Shown here: positions 16,531 through 24,690 of the stretch, piece after piece | Position numbering within the stretch: position 1 is the first letter of the stretch | Layout of the letters: the number at the start of each line of letters is the position of its first letter | Assembly (NCBI RefSeq): GCF_017306545.1 | Contig: NZ_JAFKID010000008.1 | Span: 62,001 to 126,000 of the forward strand | Origin: Mesorhizobium sp. | GTDB taxonomy: Bacteria > Pseudomonadota > Alphaproteobacteria > Rhizobiales > Rhizobiaceae | Length of the DNA stretch: 64,000 nt | Direction: 5' to 3' | Notes under the pieces: generated by a model | Told to the model about the DNA's origin: nothing | Databases searched by the model: none | What the model saw: only the letters and a program-made list of their open reading frames with translations | Position numbers and translations under genes: made by a program

Positions 16531-18048
16531 ATGGCGCTCGCCGCCAAGCTACAGCTCAGACAGTCGCAGTCGCTGGTGATGACGCCGCAGCTGATGCAGT
16601 CGATCCGGCTGCTGCAACTCACCCATGTCGAACTGGAGCGTTTCATCGAGGAGGAGATGGAGCGCAACCCGCTGTTGGAGCGCGCCGAGCCGCAGGGCGA
16701 CGGTGCCGGCGAGGCGGCCGACAAGAGCGAGCCGGCTCCCGCCGTCCAGGACGAGTGGTTCGACGAGGCGCCGGCGGCCTGGAGCGCCGAGGCGATGTCG
16801 GAAAAGCTCGATTCCTCGCTGGAAAACCTGTTTCCCGACGACCCCGGCCGGGCCGAAAAACTGGCGCCCGATCTTGCCGCCCAATGGAAATCGGTCGGTC
16901 GCGGCGGCGGTGGCGGCGAAGGCTTCGACATGGAGGAGATCGCGGCGGCGAAAGTGACGCTGCGCGACCATGTTGGCGAGCAGATCGCGCTGACCTTCGC
17001 CGATCCGGCCGCGCGGCTGATCGCGGCCGAGCTTGCCGACGGGCTGGACGAGGCGGGCTATCTGAGGGCCGACCTTGCCGAGATCGCGGCGCGGCTCGGC
17101 ACCGGAGAGGGGGCGGTCGCGGCGGTGCTGGCCGAATGCCAGGGCTTCGAGCCGGCGGGCATCTTCGCCTGCGACCTCGCCGAATGCCTCGCACTCCAGC
17201 TTGCCCAGCGCGACCGGCTCGATCCCGCCATGCGCGCGCTTCTGGCCAATCTGGAGCTTCTGGCGCGGCGCGATTTCCATGCGCTCAGGCGCCTGTGCGG
17301 GGTGGACGAGGAAGACCTGCTCGACATGATGGCCGAGATCCGCGCGCTCGACCCGCGCCCCGGCATGGCGTTTTCAGGCGGCGCCAGCGACGCCATCGTG
17401 GCCGACGTCGAGGTGCGGGCCGCCAGCGACGGAAGCTGGGCGGTGGAACTCAATTCCGAGACGCTGCCGCGCGTGCTGGTCGACCAGGCCTATTTCGCCC
17501 GCGTTTCGGGACAGACGAAAGACCAGGCGGAAAAGGATTTCCTCTCCGAATGCCTGCAAAGCGCCAACTGGCTGACCCGCAGCCTCGACCAGCGCGCGCG
17601 CACCATCCTCAAGGTGGCGTCGGAGATCGTGCGCCAGCAGGACGCGTTTCTCGTCCATGGCGTCCAATACCTGAAGCCACTCAACCTGAAGACGGTGGCC
17701 GAAGCGATCGGCATGCATGAATCGACGGTCAGCCGCGCCACCTCCAACAAATACATGCTGACGCCGCGCGGCGTGTTCGAGTTGCGCTATTTCTTCACCG
17801 CGGCCATCGCTTCGGCCGAAGGCGGCGAGGCGCATTCGTCGGAGGCTGTGCGCGACCGCATCCGCCGGATGATCGAGGAGGAGACGGTCGAGGCGGTGCT
17901 GTCCGACGACGCCATCGTCGACGCGCTGCGGGAGGACGGCATCGACATAGCGCGGCGCACCGTGGCCAAGTACCGGGAAGGCATGAACATCGCCTCCTCC
18001 GTGCAGCGGCGCCGCGAAAAGCGGGCGCTGGCGATGGCCGGCCGCTGA
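16531..18048 (+). CDS. rpoN: RNA polymerase sigma-54 factor
   Basis: Sigma-54 directs RNA polymerase to -24/-12 promoters for nitrogen, C4-dicarboxylate and other genes, and needs an enhancer-binding ATPase. The 505-residue protein has the Gln/Leu-rich region I (LQLRQSQSLVMTPQLMQSIR), an acidic region II (about 55-110), the core-binding domain, the HTH (ESTVSRATSNKY near 400) and the RpoN box ARRTVAKYRE at 474-483. ATG 16531 gives the standard MALAAKLQLRQSQ start. The lptB-rpoN-hpf-ptsN order is the classical one. Confidence 0.97.
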   Translation: MALAAKLQLRQSQSLVMTPQLMQSIRLLQLTHVELERFIEEEMERNPLLERAEPQGDGAGEAADKSEPAPAVQDEWFDEAPAAWSAEAMSEKLDSSLENLFPDDPGRAEKLAPDLAAQWKSVGRGGGGGEGFDMEEIAAAKVTLRDHVGEQIALTFADPAARLIAAELADGLDEAGYLRADLAEIAARLGTGEGAVAAVLAECQGFEPAGIFACDLAECLALQLAQRDRLDPAMRALLANLELLARRDFHALRRLCGVDEEDLLDMMAEIRALDPRPGMAFSGGASDAIVADVEVRAASDGSWAVELNSETLPRVLVDQAYFARVSGQTKDQAEKDFLSECLQSANWLTRSLDQRARTILKVASEIVRQQDAFLVHGVQYLKPLNLKTVAEAIGMHESTVSRATSNKYMLTPRGVFELRYFFTAAIASAEGGEAHSSEAVRDRIRRMIEEETVEAVLSDDAIVDALREDGIDIARRTVAKYREGMNIASSVQRRREKRALAMAGR

Positions 18049-18091
18049 TCGCCGCGATTTTCCACAGGACCAGGCCGACCGGGGCGCTTCG

Positions 18092-18120
18092 TTGACAAGC
18101 CATGGGGAAGTGGCTAGAAG
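18092..18120 (+). promoter_or_regulatory. Candidate sigma-70 promoter for hpf
   Basis: Perfect TTGACA at 18092-18097, 17 bp, then TAGAAG at 18115-18120. A second -10-like TATAAA lies at 18286-18291, nearer the gene, without a clear -35. Either could drive hpf-ptsN independently of rpoN. Confidence 0.45.
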
Positions 18121-18335
18121 CCCGCCCGCAAGAGGACGGGCATGGCCCGCATGCGGATGGTCCGTCGTTATGCCACCTGAAGCGGCCGCTGGCGCGGCCG
18201 ATGGGCAGCTTGTGATCAGCCGCAGGTTCGAGAATGTAAAATCGGCGCAAAAGGCGCCGCGAAGCTTGTGCGCCGGGACCACGGGTATAAACTCCGGACA
18301 GTGTAAAACCTGAGCAGGGAAGGTCGGTTTTCGAA

Positions 18336-18920
18336 ATGACGCTGCGCATATCGGGAAAGCACATGGACATCGGTGATGCGTTTCGCACGCGCATCGATGA
18401 GCGTATCGGCGAGGCGATCGGCAAGTATTTCGATCGGGGCTTTTCGGGCCATGTGACGATCGTCAAGGCGGCGTCCCGCTACACCGCCGATTGCGTGGTC
18501 CGGCTCGATTCCGGCACGTCGCTTCAGGCGACGGGAGAAGGGCAGGAGCCGACGCAAGCCTTCGAAGCCGCCGCCGAACGGCTGGAAAAGCGGCTGAGGC
18601 GCTACAATCGGCGGCTGAAATCGCACACCTACGGCGCCATCAACGGCAAGGGCACCGATGTCGCCTATGCGATCATGGAGCCGCTGGCGGACGACGACGA
18701 GGAGATACCGGAGAATTTCGCTCCGGCCGTCGTCGCCGAATCGACGGTGACGCTGCGAACCATGTCGGTCGCGTCCGCCGTCATCGAACTCGACACAACG
18801 GACAATCCCGTCTTCGTCTTCCGCAACGCGGGGACCGAGCACCTCAACATCGTCTATCGCCGGCCGGACGGCAACATCGGCTGGATCGACCCCGCGACCG
18901 CCAAGGCCTCGCAGGGATAA
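18336..18920 (+). CDS. hpf: Ribosome hibernation promoting factor, long form
   Basis: Long HPF binds the 30S decoding centre and joins two ribosomes into inactive 100S dimers in stationary phase. The 194-residue protein has the N-terminal S30AE domain (MTLRISGKHMDIGDAFRTRI, then YTADCVVRLDSGTSLQATGE) and the separate C-terminal dimerisation domain (about 135-190, NPVFVFRNAGTEHLNIVYRR). The linker is acidic (EPLADDDEEIPE). It stands between rpoN and ptsN, the conserved place of this gene in proteobacteria. Confidence 0.94.
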   Translation: MTLRISGKHMDIGDAFRTRIDERIGEAIGKYFDRGFSGHVTIVKAASRYTADCVVRLDSGTSLQATGEGQEPTQAFEAAAERLEKRLRRYNRRLKSHTYGAINGKGTDVAYAIMEPLADDDEEIPENFAPAVVAESTVTLRTMSVASAVIELDTTDNPVFVFRNAGTEHLNIVYRRPDGNIGWIDPATAKASQG

Positions 18921-18979
18921 CGACTGGCCGCGGTCAGGTGTGGGGACCGGTCGCGGCGGGGGAAACGAAGGATTTTCAA

Positions 18980-19444
18980 ATGGATCTCAGTGATCTGCTC
19001 GACGTTTCGGCGATCATGCCGGCGTTGAAGGCCAACTCCAAGAAGCAGCTTTTGCAACTTCTGGCCGAGCGGGCGGCCGTCATTTCCGGCATTCCGGAGC
19101 GCGAGGTGTTCGACACGATTCTGCAACGCGAGCGGCTGGGCTCGACAGGGGTGGGCAACGGCATCGCCATTCCGCACGGCAAGCTGGCCGGGGTCAAGCA
19201 CATCACCGGCGTGTTCGCGCGACTGGAGACGCCAGTCGATTTCGAGGCGCTGGACGACCAGCCGGTCGATCTCGTCTTCCTGCTTCTTGCTCCGGAAGGC
19301 GCCGGTGCCGACCATCTCAAGGCGCTGTCGCGCATTGCGCGCGTGCTGCGCGACGCCGACACGGTGGCCAAGATCAGGGGAACGCGCGACGCTTCCGCCA
19401 TCCATGCGCTGCTGTCGCAGACGCCGGCCTCGCACGCGGCGTGA
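18980..19444 (+). CDS. ptsN: PTS IIA-like nitrogen regulatory protein PtsN
   Basis: IIA-Ntr is the last phosphoryl acceptor of the nitrogen PTS, and links nitrogen and carbon status to potassium uptake and other targets. The 154-residue protein is full length, and the phosphorylated His is H66 in GNGIAIPHGKL. LQRERLGSTGVGNGIAIPHG and VDLVFLLLAPEGAGADHLKA are typical. ATG 18980 gives MDLSDLL, the standard start. A strong terminator follows, so it ends the unit. Confidence 0.95.
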   Translation: MDLSDLLDVSAIMPALKANSKKQLLQLLAERAAVISGIPEREVFDTILQRERLGSTGVGNGIAIPHGKLAGVKHITGVFARLETPVDFEALDDQPVDLVFLLLAPEGAGADHLKALSRIARVLRDADTVAKIRGTRDASAIHALLSQTPASHAA

Positions 19445-19474
19445 TCCGCCCGATTTTCAGGATAATTTTCGAAA

Positions 19475-19505
19475 GGGCCGCCATCGGGCGGCCCGTTTCG
19501 TTTCC
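19475..19505 (+). terminator. Intrinsic terminator after ptsN
   Basis: GGGCCGCC (19475-19482), a 4-nt loop ATCG and GGCGGCCC (19487-19494) form a perfect 8-bp GC stem, followed by GTTTCGTTT. It begins 30 bp after the ptsN stop. Confidence 0.85.
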
Positions 19506-19520
19506 GGCAGCCGTCGCGCC

Positions 19521-19775
19521 TCAGTGCAGGGCGACGGTGGTCAGTTCGTTTTCCATGGCGCCGGCCAGCGCCCGCTCGCGCGCATCGGCAAGCAGGATCG
19601 GCTGGCCGTTGGCGGCAAACAGCGCCCACAGTTCAAGGCCGGGCGCGATTTCGGTCAGGCCGGGGAAACGGCCGCGCAGGTCGTCGCTGGAGACTTTGCG
19701 CAGATAGGCGACATGGCCTTCGCCGAGATGGGCGAATTCGCCGTTGGTCATCGGCATGGTTTCGATATTGGTCAT
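19521..19775 (-). CDS. DUF1150 family protein
   Basis: This 84-residue protein matches the DUF1150 family found in Alphaproteobacteria. The core is GHVAYLRKVSSDDLRGRFPG, then ELWALFAANGQPILLADARE. In related genomes it lies next to small heat-shock protein genes, as here, where it is 62 bp downstream of hsp20 on the same strand. A role in heat stress is therefore inferred; no activity is known. Confidence 0.85.
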   Translation of the reverse strand: MTNIETMPMTNGEFAHLGEGHVAYLRKVSSDDLRGRFPGLTEIAPGLELWALFAANGQPILLADARERALAGAMENELTTVALH

Positions 19776-19837
19776 TTCAGCCTCCTTTCAGCGGAGCGCC
19801 GGTTCCGGCCGTCCCGCATGAGAGCCATCGGCAAAGA

Positions 19838-20263
19838 TCAGTCTTTCACCGATATGTTTATTTTCCGTACCAGTCTTTCGGCTTCCGGCCGGTCGAGGTC
19901 GATCGACAAAAGGCCGTTCTTCAACTCCGCGCCGATCACCCGCATGCCGTCGGCGAGCACGAAGCAGCGCTGGAACTGGCGCGCGGCGATGCCACGGTGG
20001 AGATAGTCGCGCTCGGTGTCGTCGGCCTGGCGGCCGCGCACGACGAGCTGGTTCTCCTCGGTGGTAATGTCGAGATCGTTCTCGGCGAAGCCGGCCACCG
20101 CCAGCGTTATCCTCAACCGTTCGGCGTTGCCTTCGGTTCCGTGCAGACGTTCGATGTTGTAGGGCGGATAGCTGTCCCCTGATTTCGCCAGGCGTTCCAG
20201 CGTCTTTTCCATCGTATCGAAGCCGAGCAGCAACGGGCTGGAAAACGGCGTCATTCTGCTCAT
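19838..20263 (-). CDS. Small heat-shock protein, Hsp20/IbpA type
   Basis: The 141-residue ATP-independent chaperone holds unfolding proteins until DnaK or ClpB rescue them. YNIERLHGTEGNAERLRITL starts the alpha-crystallin domain. The domain includes VAGFAENDLDITTEENQLVV and GLLSIDL. The C-terminal IxI-type anchor is INISV. ATG 20263 has GGAGG upstream and opens MSRMTPFSSP. The leader on the minus strand looks like a ROSE RNA thermometer and is preceded by a sigma-32-type promoter, so it should be induced by heat at both transcription and translation. Confidence 0.92.
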   Translation of the reverse strand: MSRMTPFSSPLLLGFDTMEKTLERLAKSGDSYPPYNIERLHGTEGNAERLRITLAVAGFAENDLDITTEENQLVVRGRQADDTERDYLHRGIAARQFQRCFVLADGMRVIGAELKNGLLSIDLDRPEAERLVRKINISVKD

Positions 20264-20322
20264 GTTACAACGTCCTCCTTGGAGCGACATAAACCGGAAA
20301 AACCCGACTGGCATTTTTCCCG
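20264..20322 (-). promoter_or_regulatory. ROSE-type RNA thermometer in the hsp20 leader
   Basis: In the minus-strand leader, GTC-G-CTCC pairs with GGAGGAC around a very short loop, leaving one bulged G. This hides the ribosome site AAGGAGG (20280-20274) and matches the UYGCU motif of ROSE elements (here UCGCU). An upstream stem CGGGAAAAA/TTTTTCCGG (20322-20314 with 20302-20294, one mismatch) gives the second hairpin. ROSE elements upstream of rhizobial small heat-shock genes are well established. Confidence 0.75.
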
Positions 20323-20330
20323 ATGGCCTT

Positions 20331-20360
20331 GATATGGTCCGCCGCAGGGTCAAGTTCAAG
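20331..20360 (-). promoter_or_regulatory. Candidate RpoH (sigma-32) promoter of hsp20
   Basis: On the minus strand CTTGAA (20360-20355) and CCATATC (20337-20331) are 17 bp apart. CTTGAA and CCAT are the hallmarks of alphaproteobacterial heat-shock promoters. The ROSE leader begins just downstream. Confidence 0.6.
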
Positions 20361-20417
20361 CCGATTCCACCGCCACCCTCCACCCGCCCGAAAAGACTTG
20401 CAGAACAAGGAAATGCC

Positions 20418-21371
20418 ATGACCGCTTCCCGGCCCGCCCGCCGCAAGATCATCATCGACACCGACCCCGGCCAGGACGATGCCGTCGCCATATTGCTGGC
20501 GCTCGGCAGCGCCGAACTCGACGTCATCGGCATCACCGCCGTCGCCGGCAACGTGCCGCTGAGCCTCACCGAGACGAACGCCCGCAAGATCTGCGAACTG
20601 GCCGGCCGGCCCGACGTGAAGGTGTTTTCCGGCGCCGTCCGGCCGCTGGTGCGCTCGCTCGTCACCGCAGAGCATGTGCACGGCAAGACCGGGCTCGACG
20701 GCCCGGTGCTGCCTGATCCGACCATGAAACTGCAAGCCCAATATGCCGTCGATTTCATCGTCGAGACGCTGATGAGGGAGGAGGCCGGCACCGTCACGCT
20801 GTGCGCGCTGGGGCCGCTCACCAACCTTGCGCTGGCGCTGATCCGCGAGCCGCGCATCGCGCCGCGCATCCGGGAGATCGTGCTGATGGGCGGCGGTTTC
20901 TTCGAGGGCGGCAACATCACGCCGACGGCCGAGTTCAACATCTATGTCGATCCGCATGCGGCCGAGATTGTGTTCGGCTCTGGCGCCCCGATCGTCGTCA
21001 TGCCGCTCGACGTCACCCACAAGGCGCTGACGACGGCGAAGCGCATCGAGGCGCTGCGCAAGCTGGGCAGCAAGGTCGGCGATGCGGTCGCCTCCCTGCT
21101 CGACTTCTTCGAGCGCTTCGACGAGGAGAAATACGGCACCGACGGCGGGCCGCTGCACGACCCCTGCGTCATCGCTTATCTGCTCAAGCCGGAGTTGTTC
21201 AAGGGCCGCCAGTGCAACGTGGCGATCGAGACGGCATCGGACCTCACCATGGGCATGACGGTGATCGACTGGTGGGGCGTCACCGACCGGCCGAAGAACG
21301 CCATGGTGATGCGCGACATCGACGCCGACGGGTTTTTCGCCCTGCTGACGGAAAGGCTGGGGAGACTGTAG
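20418..21371 (+). CDS. Inosine-uridine preferring nucleoside hydrolase family protein
   Basis: This 317-residue cytoplasmic enzyme hydrolyses the N-glycosidic bond of ribonucleosides to ribose and base. The calcium-binding aspartate cluster is IIIDTDPGQDDAVAILLALG at about 13-32, and the conserved middle motif is REIVLMGGGFFEGGNITPTA followed by EFNIYVDPHAAEIVF. A second Asp of the active site lies in GGPLHDPCVIAYLL. AAGGA lies 8 nt before ATG 20418. A ribokinase gene lies 2.3 kb away on the other strand and could use the released ribose. Confidence 0.9.
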   Translation: MTASRPARRKIIIDTDPGQDDAVAILLALGSAELDVIGITAVAGNVPLSLTETNARKICELAGRPDVKVFSGAVRPLVRSLVTAEHVHGKTGLDGPVLPDPTMKLQAQYAVDFIVETLMREEAGTVTLCALGPLTNLALALIREPRIAPRIREIVLMGGGFFEGGNITPTAEFNIYVDPHAAEIVFGSGAPIVVMPLDVTHKALTTAKRIEALRKLGSKVGDAVASLLDFFERFDEEKYGTDGGPLHDPCVIAYLLKPELFKGRQCNVAIETASDLTMGMTVIDWWGVTDRPKNAMVMRDIDADGFFALLTERLGRL

Positions 21372-21381
21372 GGAACGCTTT

Positions 21382-21519
21382 CCTTCTCCCCGTCTACGGG
21401 GAGAAGGTGCCGGCAGGCGCATGAGGGGCGGCGGCAAGGCTGATGAATTGTACCCAGGGTCGGCGCTGCTCCTCACCCGGCCGCTTCGCGGCCACCCTCT
21501 CCCCGTAAACGGGGCGAGG
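21382..21519. repeat. Palindromic intergenic element related to the one at 8076-8202
   Basis: CCTTCTCCCCGT/ACGGGGAGAAGG (21382-21393 and 21396-21407) and CCTCTCCCCGT/ACGGGGCGAGG (21496-21506 and 21509-21519) are two strong hairpins. The space between holds GAGGGGCGGCGGC and GCGCTGCTCCTCACCCGG, which partly pair. The stems share the CTCCCCGT/ACGGGGAG core with the earlier element, so both belong to one family. It separates two convergent genes and may act as a two-way terminator. Confidence 0.75.
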
Positions 21520-21531
21520 AAAGAGAAGCCG

Positions 21532-22143
21532 TCACCTCCGCGACAGGGCCAGCCACACGCCGCCGCCGACCAGGAAGCCGCCGCCGATGCGCGAGAGCAG
21601 CTTGACGCGGTGGGCCGAAAGCATGTGGCCGGCGCGACCGGCGGCGAGCGCGTAGGCGGCGTCCGACAGCGAGCCGAAGACCAGCGCGGTGGCGCCCATC
21701 AGCGCCAGTTGCATCGCCGCGTTGCCGGCCGGATCGAGAAACTGCGGCAGGAAGGCGCCGAAGAAGATCAGCGCCTTGGGATTGCTCAGGGCGACGAGCA
21801 GGCCTTGCAGGAAGAAGCCGCCGCGCGACGGGCGGGCCGAACCGTCCGGATTAAGCCGGCCCCTGGAGCGAAACATCTGCACGCCCATCCAGATCAGATA
21901 GGCAGCACCGGCCAGCCGCAGCAGTTCGAACCAGTGGCCGAGACTCTCGACCGCCGAGGCCAGGCCGATGCCGACGACGGCGAAGACCGCCGCCATTCCG
22001 GCTTGCGTGCCGGCGACATTGGCCAGCCCGGCGCGCGTGCCGTGGCGGATCGAATTGGCGACGATCAGCGTCACCGTCGGTCCCGGCACCATGATGATGA
22101 CGATGCAGGCGGCGAGAAAGGCGGCATAGACGGACGGCGACAT
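21532..22143 (-). CDS. LysE/RhtB family exporter
   Basis: The 203-residue inner-membrane protein has about six membrane segments. The LysE/RhtB signature MVPGPTVTLIVANSIRHGTR with GLANVAGTQAG is clear, and LVALSNPKALIFFGAFLPQF is the second conserved block. These carriers export amino acids or their derivatives by proton exchange; the substrate is not predictable. It is 67 bp downstream of the amidase gene on the same strand, so it could export an amino product. Confidence 0.88.
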   Translation of the reverse strand: MSPSVYAAFLAACIVIIMVPGPTVTLIVANSIRHGTRAGLANVAGTQAGMAAVFAVVGIGLASAVESLGHWFELLRLAGAAYLIWMGVQMFRSRGRLNPDGSARPSRGGFFLQGLLVALSNPKALIFFGAFLPQFLDPAGNAAMQLALMGATALVFGSLSDAAYALAAGRAGHMLSAHRVKLLSRIGGGFLVGGGVWLALSRR

Positions 22144-22210
22144 CGGTTGCTTTTCCCGTTTCGGTCCTTGTTCCGGTTCTTTGGCCGCCGCGTCGCTGCG
22201 GTTCCTGCGA

Positions 22211-23698
22211 TTACCGCACGGGCGATGCGGCGGTGCAAGTCTCGGCGCCGATGGCCCGGGACAGCGCCGCCTCGTAGGCTGCGCCGGCCCTCAGCACGGC
22301 GAGGTCGCCGCGCGGACGGCCGATCAACTGCATGCCCATCGGCCGCCCTCGCGCGTCGAAGCCGACCGGCACGTTGAGCGCCGGGCAGCCGCCCATGGTG
22401 GCGAAGGCAGAAACCTGCATCCAGCGGTGGTAGCTGTCCATGGCGTGCCCCGCCACTTCGCTCGGCCAATGCGTTTCGACCGGGAACGGGAAGACCTGCG
22501 CGGTCGGCAGGACAAGCAGGTCGAAGCGCTCGAACAACTTGAGCAGCGCGCGATGCCAGGCGGTGCGGGTGACGGATGCGGCGTGGATCTGCGGACCGGT
22601 GAGGCGCGCCGCACCTTCGGCTTCCCATACGGCTTCGGGCTTCAGCTTGCCGTGATGGGCGGGATTGTCGTGCAAAGCCTTGAGCGCGCAGCCACCGCTT
22701 GCCTGCCGCAACACGATAAAGGCCTGCCACAGCGCTTCGGCGTCGAAATCCGGCATGGCGGGTTCGTTGGCGAAGCCGGCGGCGGAAAAGCGCGCCAGCG
22801 CATCCTCGCACAGCGGCAGGATTCCGTTCTCCAGCGGCAGCGCGCCGCCGAAATCGCCCGCCCAGGCGATGCGGCCGGCCGTTGCCGGTTCATCCAGCCC
22901 GGCCAGGAAGGAGCCCGGCGCCTCGTAGGACAGCGGTGCGCCGGGATGGTAGCCTGCCTGTACGTCGAGCAGCAGGGCGAGGTCGCGCACGGTCCGGGCC
23001 ATCGGCCCCTCGACGCCCATCTGGGCATGGAAGGCGTCGAAGCCGAGCACGCTCGGCACAAGTCCTTGCGAGGGGCGGAAGCCGAAGACGTTGTTGTAGG
23101 CGGCGGGGTTGCGCAACGAACCGCCGAAATCGGAACCGTCGGCCAGCGGCAGCATGTCGAGCGCCAGCGCAACGGCCGCACCGCCGCTCGAGCCGCCGGC
23201 GGCGAGCGCCGGATCGAGCGCGTTCCGCGTCGCGCCGAACACCGGATTGTAGGTGTTGGACCCGAGGCCGAATTCCGGTGTGTTGGTCTTGCCGATGACG
23301 ACGGCGCCAGCCTTCCTGATGCGTGTGACGAACAGTTCGTCTTCGTCCGGCACGAAATCGGCGAAGATCGGCGAGCCGAACGTCGTCCTGATCCCCTTGG
23401 TCGGGGCGAGGTCCTTGATGGCGATCGGCAGGCCGAACAGCGGGCCGGTTTCCGCGCGGGAGCGCAGGCGGGCGTCCGCCTCGTCGGCGTCGCGCAGAAT
23501 ATCGGCGCGTTCGCGCACCGATACGATGGCGTTGACCTGCGGATTGACCGTCTCGATGCGGTCGAGGAAGGCCGTCAACACCTCGCGCACCGAAAGCTGC
23601 CGCTCGCGGATGCGGTGGGCGAGCTCCCCGGCGGAAAGGCGGCAGATCTCGCCGGCGGGTGGCGCAGCAACGCGGCTTTCGGGGCGGGCGGCGGCCAT
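22211..23698 (-). CDS. Amidase signature family enzyme
   Basis: The 495-residue cytoplasmic hydrolase belongs to the amidase signature family. The full Ser-cisSer-Lys triad is visible: K95 (PIAIKDLAPT), cis-S170 (LAAGGSSGGAAVALAL) and nucleophile S194 (DFGGSLRNPAA), with the usual spacing. The family cleaves amides, including acetamide, indole-acetamide, carbamates and peptide amides; GatA function is unlikely because gatB and gatC are absent. Its ATG is one base after the ribokinase stop, so the two are one operon. Confidence 0.9.
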   Translation of the reverse strand: MAAARPESRVAAPPAGEICRLSAGELAHRIRERQLSVREVLTAFLDRIETVNPQVNAIVSVRERADILRDADEADARLRSRAETGPLFGLPIAIKDLAPTKGIRTTFGSPIFADFVPDEDELFVTRIRKAGAVVIGKTNTPEFGLGSNTYNPVFGATRNALDPALAAGGSSGGAAVALALDMLPLADGSDFGGSLRNPAAYNNVFGFRPSQGLVPSVLGFDAFHAQMGVEGPMARTVRDLALLLDVQAGYHPGAPLSYEAPGSFLAGLDEPATAGRIAWAGDFGGALPLENGILPLCEDALARFSAAGFANEPAMPDFDAEALWQAFIVLRQASGGCALKALHDNPAHHGKLKPEAVWEAEGAARLTGPQIHAASVTRTAWHRALLKLFERFDLLVLPTAQVFPFPVETHWPSEVAGHAMDSYHRWMQVSAFATMGGCPALNVPVGFDARGRPMGMQLIGRPRGDLAVLRAGAAYEAALSRAIGAETCTAASPVR

Positions 23699-23699
23699 C

Positions 23700-24608
23700 T
23701 CAGCGATCCTTTCCGGTCAGCGCCGCATCGACCTCGGCCTTCAGCGGGATGGCGGGCTGGGCGCCCGGTTTCAGGCAGGCGAGCGAACCGGCGGCGGCGG
23801 CGCGCCGCAAGGCGTCTTGCAGCGGCAGGCCGGAGGACAGGCCGGCGGCGAGATAGCCACAGAAAGTGTCGCCGGCGCCGACGGTGTCGACAGGCACGAT
23901 CTTCAGCGCCGGAACCTGGACGAAATCGCCGGGCGAGGCCGCCAGGACGCCGTCGCCGCCGAGCGTGACGATGACGCTGCGGCCGGTCTTTTCGGCGAAG
24001 GCGCGCATGCGCGCCGGTCGGTCGCCCGCCGGCAGCGCCAGCGCCTCGGCATAAAGATCGAACTCGGTCTCATTGGCGACGACGTGGTCGGCCTTGGCTA
24101 TGAACGCCGCCGCCTCGGTGCGGAAGGGGGCGGTGTTGAGCACGGTGACGGCGCCGGCATCGCGCGCGGCGTCAAGCGCGGCTTCGACCGTTTCCAGCGG
24201 GATTTCGTTCTGGAACAGCACGACGTCGCCCTTCGCCAAAAGCGCCTTGGCGAGGTCGCCGGGCAGGACCGAGGCGTTGGCGCCCGGCACCACGGAAATC
24301 ATGTTCTCGCCGTCGCCGCCGACAAGGATCAGCGCTATGCCGGTCGGAGCGTGCATTTCGGCGACGGCGGATAGGTCGACGCCGCCCTCCTTCAGCAGCG
24401 CCAGCGCCTCGCCGGCAAAGGCGTCCTTGCCGATGGCGCCGACCATGCGCACCTTGGCTCCGGCACGCGCCGCCGCCAGCGCCTGGTTGGCCCCCTTGCC
24501 GCCGGGAGCGGTGGAAAAGCCGTTGCCGGAAACGGTTTCGCCGGGCGCCGGCAGGCGCTCGACGGTGGCGATCAGGTCGAGGTTGATCGAGCCGATGACG
24601 ATGATCAT
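23700..24608 (-). CDS. rbsK: Ribokinase (PfkB family)
   Basis: Ribokinase phosphorylates D-ribose to ribose 5-phosphate in the cytoplasm. The 302-residue protein has both PfkB signatures: APGGKGANQALAAARAG near 34-50 and VDTVGAGDTFCGYLAAGL with catalytic D247. GSINLDL at the N-terminus is the ribose-binding start. The only ribosome site, GGGAGG, lies inside the 3' arm of a hairpin just upstream (24619-24642), so translation may be controlled. It is followed by the amidase and LysE genes. The nucleoside hydrolase nearby could supply ribose. Confidence 0.9.
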   Translation of the reverse strand: MIIVIGSINLDLIATVERLPAPGETVSGNGFSTAPGGKGANQALAAARAGAKVRMVGAIGKDAFAGEALALLKEGGVDLSAVAEMHAPTGIALILVGGDGENMISVVPGANASVLPGDLAKALLAKGDVVLFQNEIPLETVEAALDAARDAGAVTVLNTAPFRTEAAAFIAKADHVVANETEFDLYAEALALPAGDRPARMRAFAEKTGRSVIVTLGGDGVLAASPGDFVQVPALKIVPVDTVGAGDTFCGYLAAGLSSGLPLQDALRRAAAAGSLACLKPGAQPAIPLKAEVDAALTGKDR

Positions 24609-24618
24609 GAAAAGGAAA

Positions 24619-24642
24619 GCCTCCCGGATTGCTTCGGGAGGC
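24619..24642 (-). terminator. Terminator of the ada-like gene that also holds the rbsK ribosome site
   Basis: On the minus strand GCCTCCCG (24642-24635), an 8-nt loop and CGGGAGGC (24626-24619) form a perfect 8-bp stem followed by TTTCCTTTTC and then the rbsK ATG at 24608. The stem can end the upstream transcript, and its 3' arm contains GGGAGG, the only good ribosome site for rbsK. Confidence 0.75.
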
Positions 24643-24690
24643 TAGCCTGTCGAACTTGCGATGGGAATACGGCCAGTCGCAGCTCTTCCG

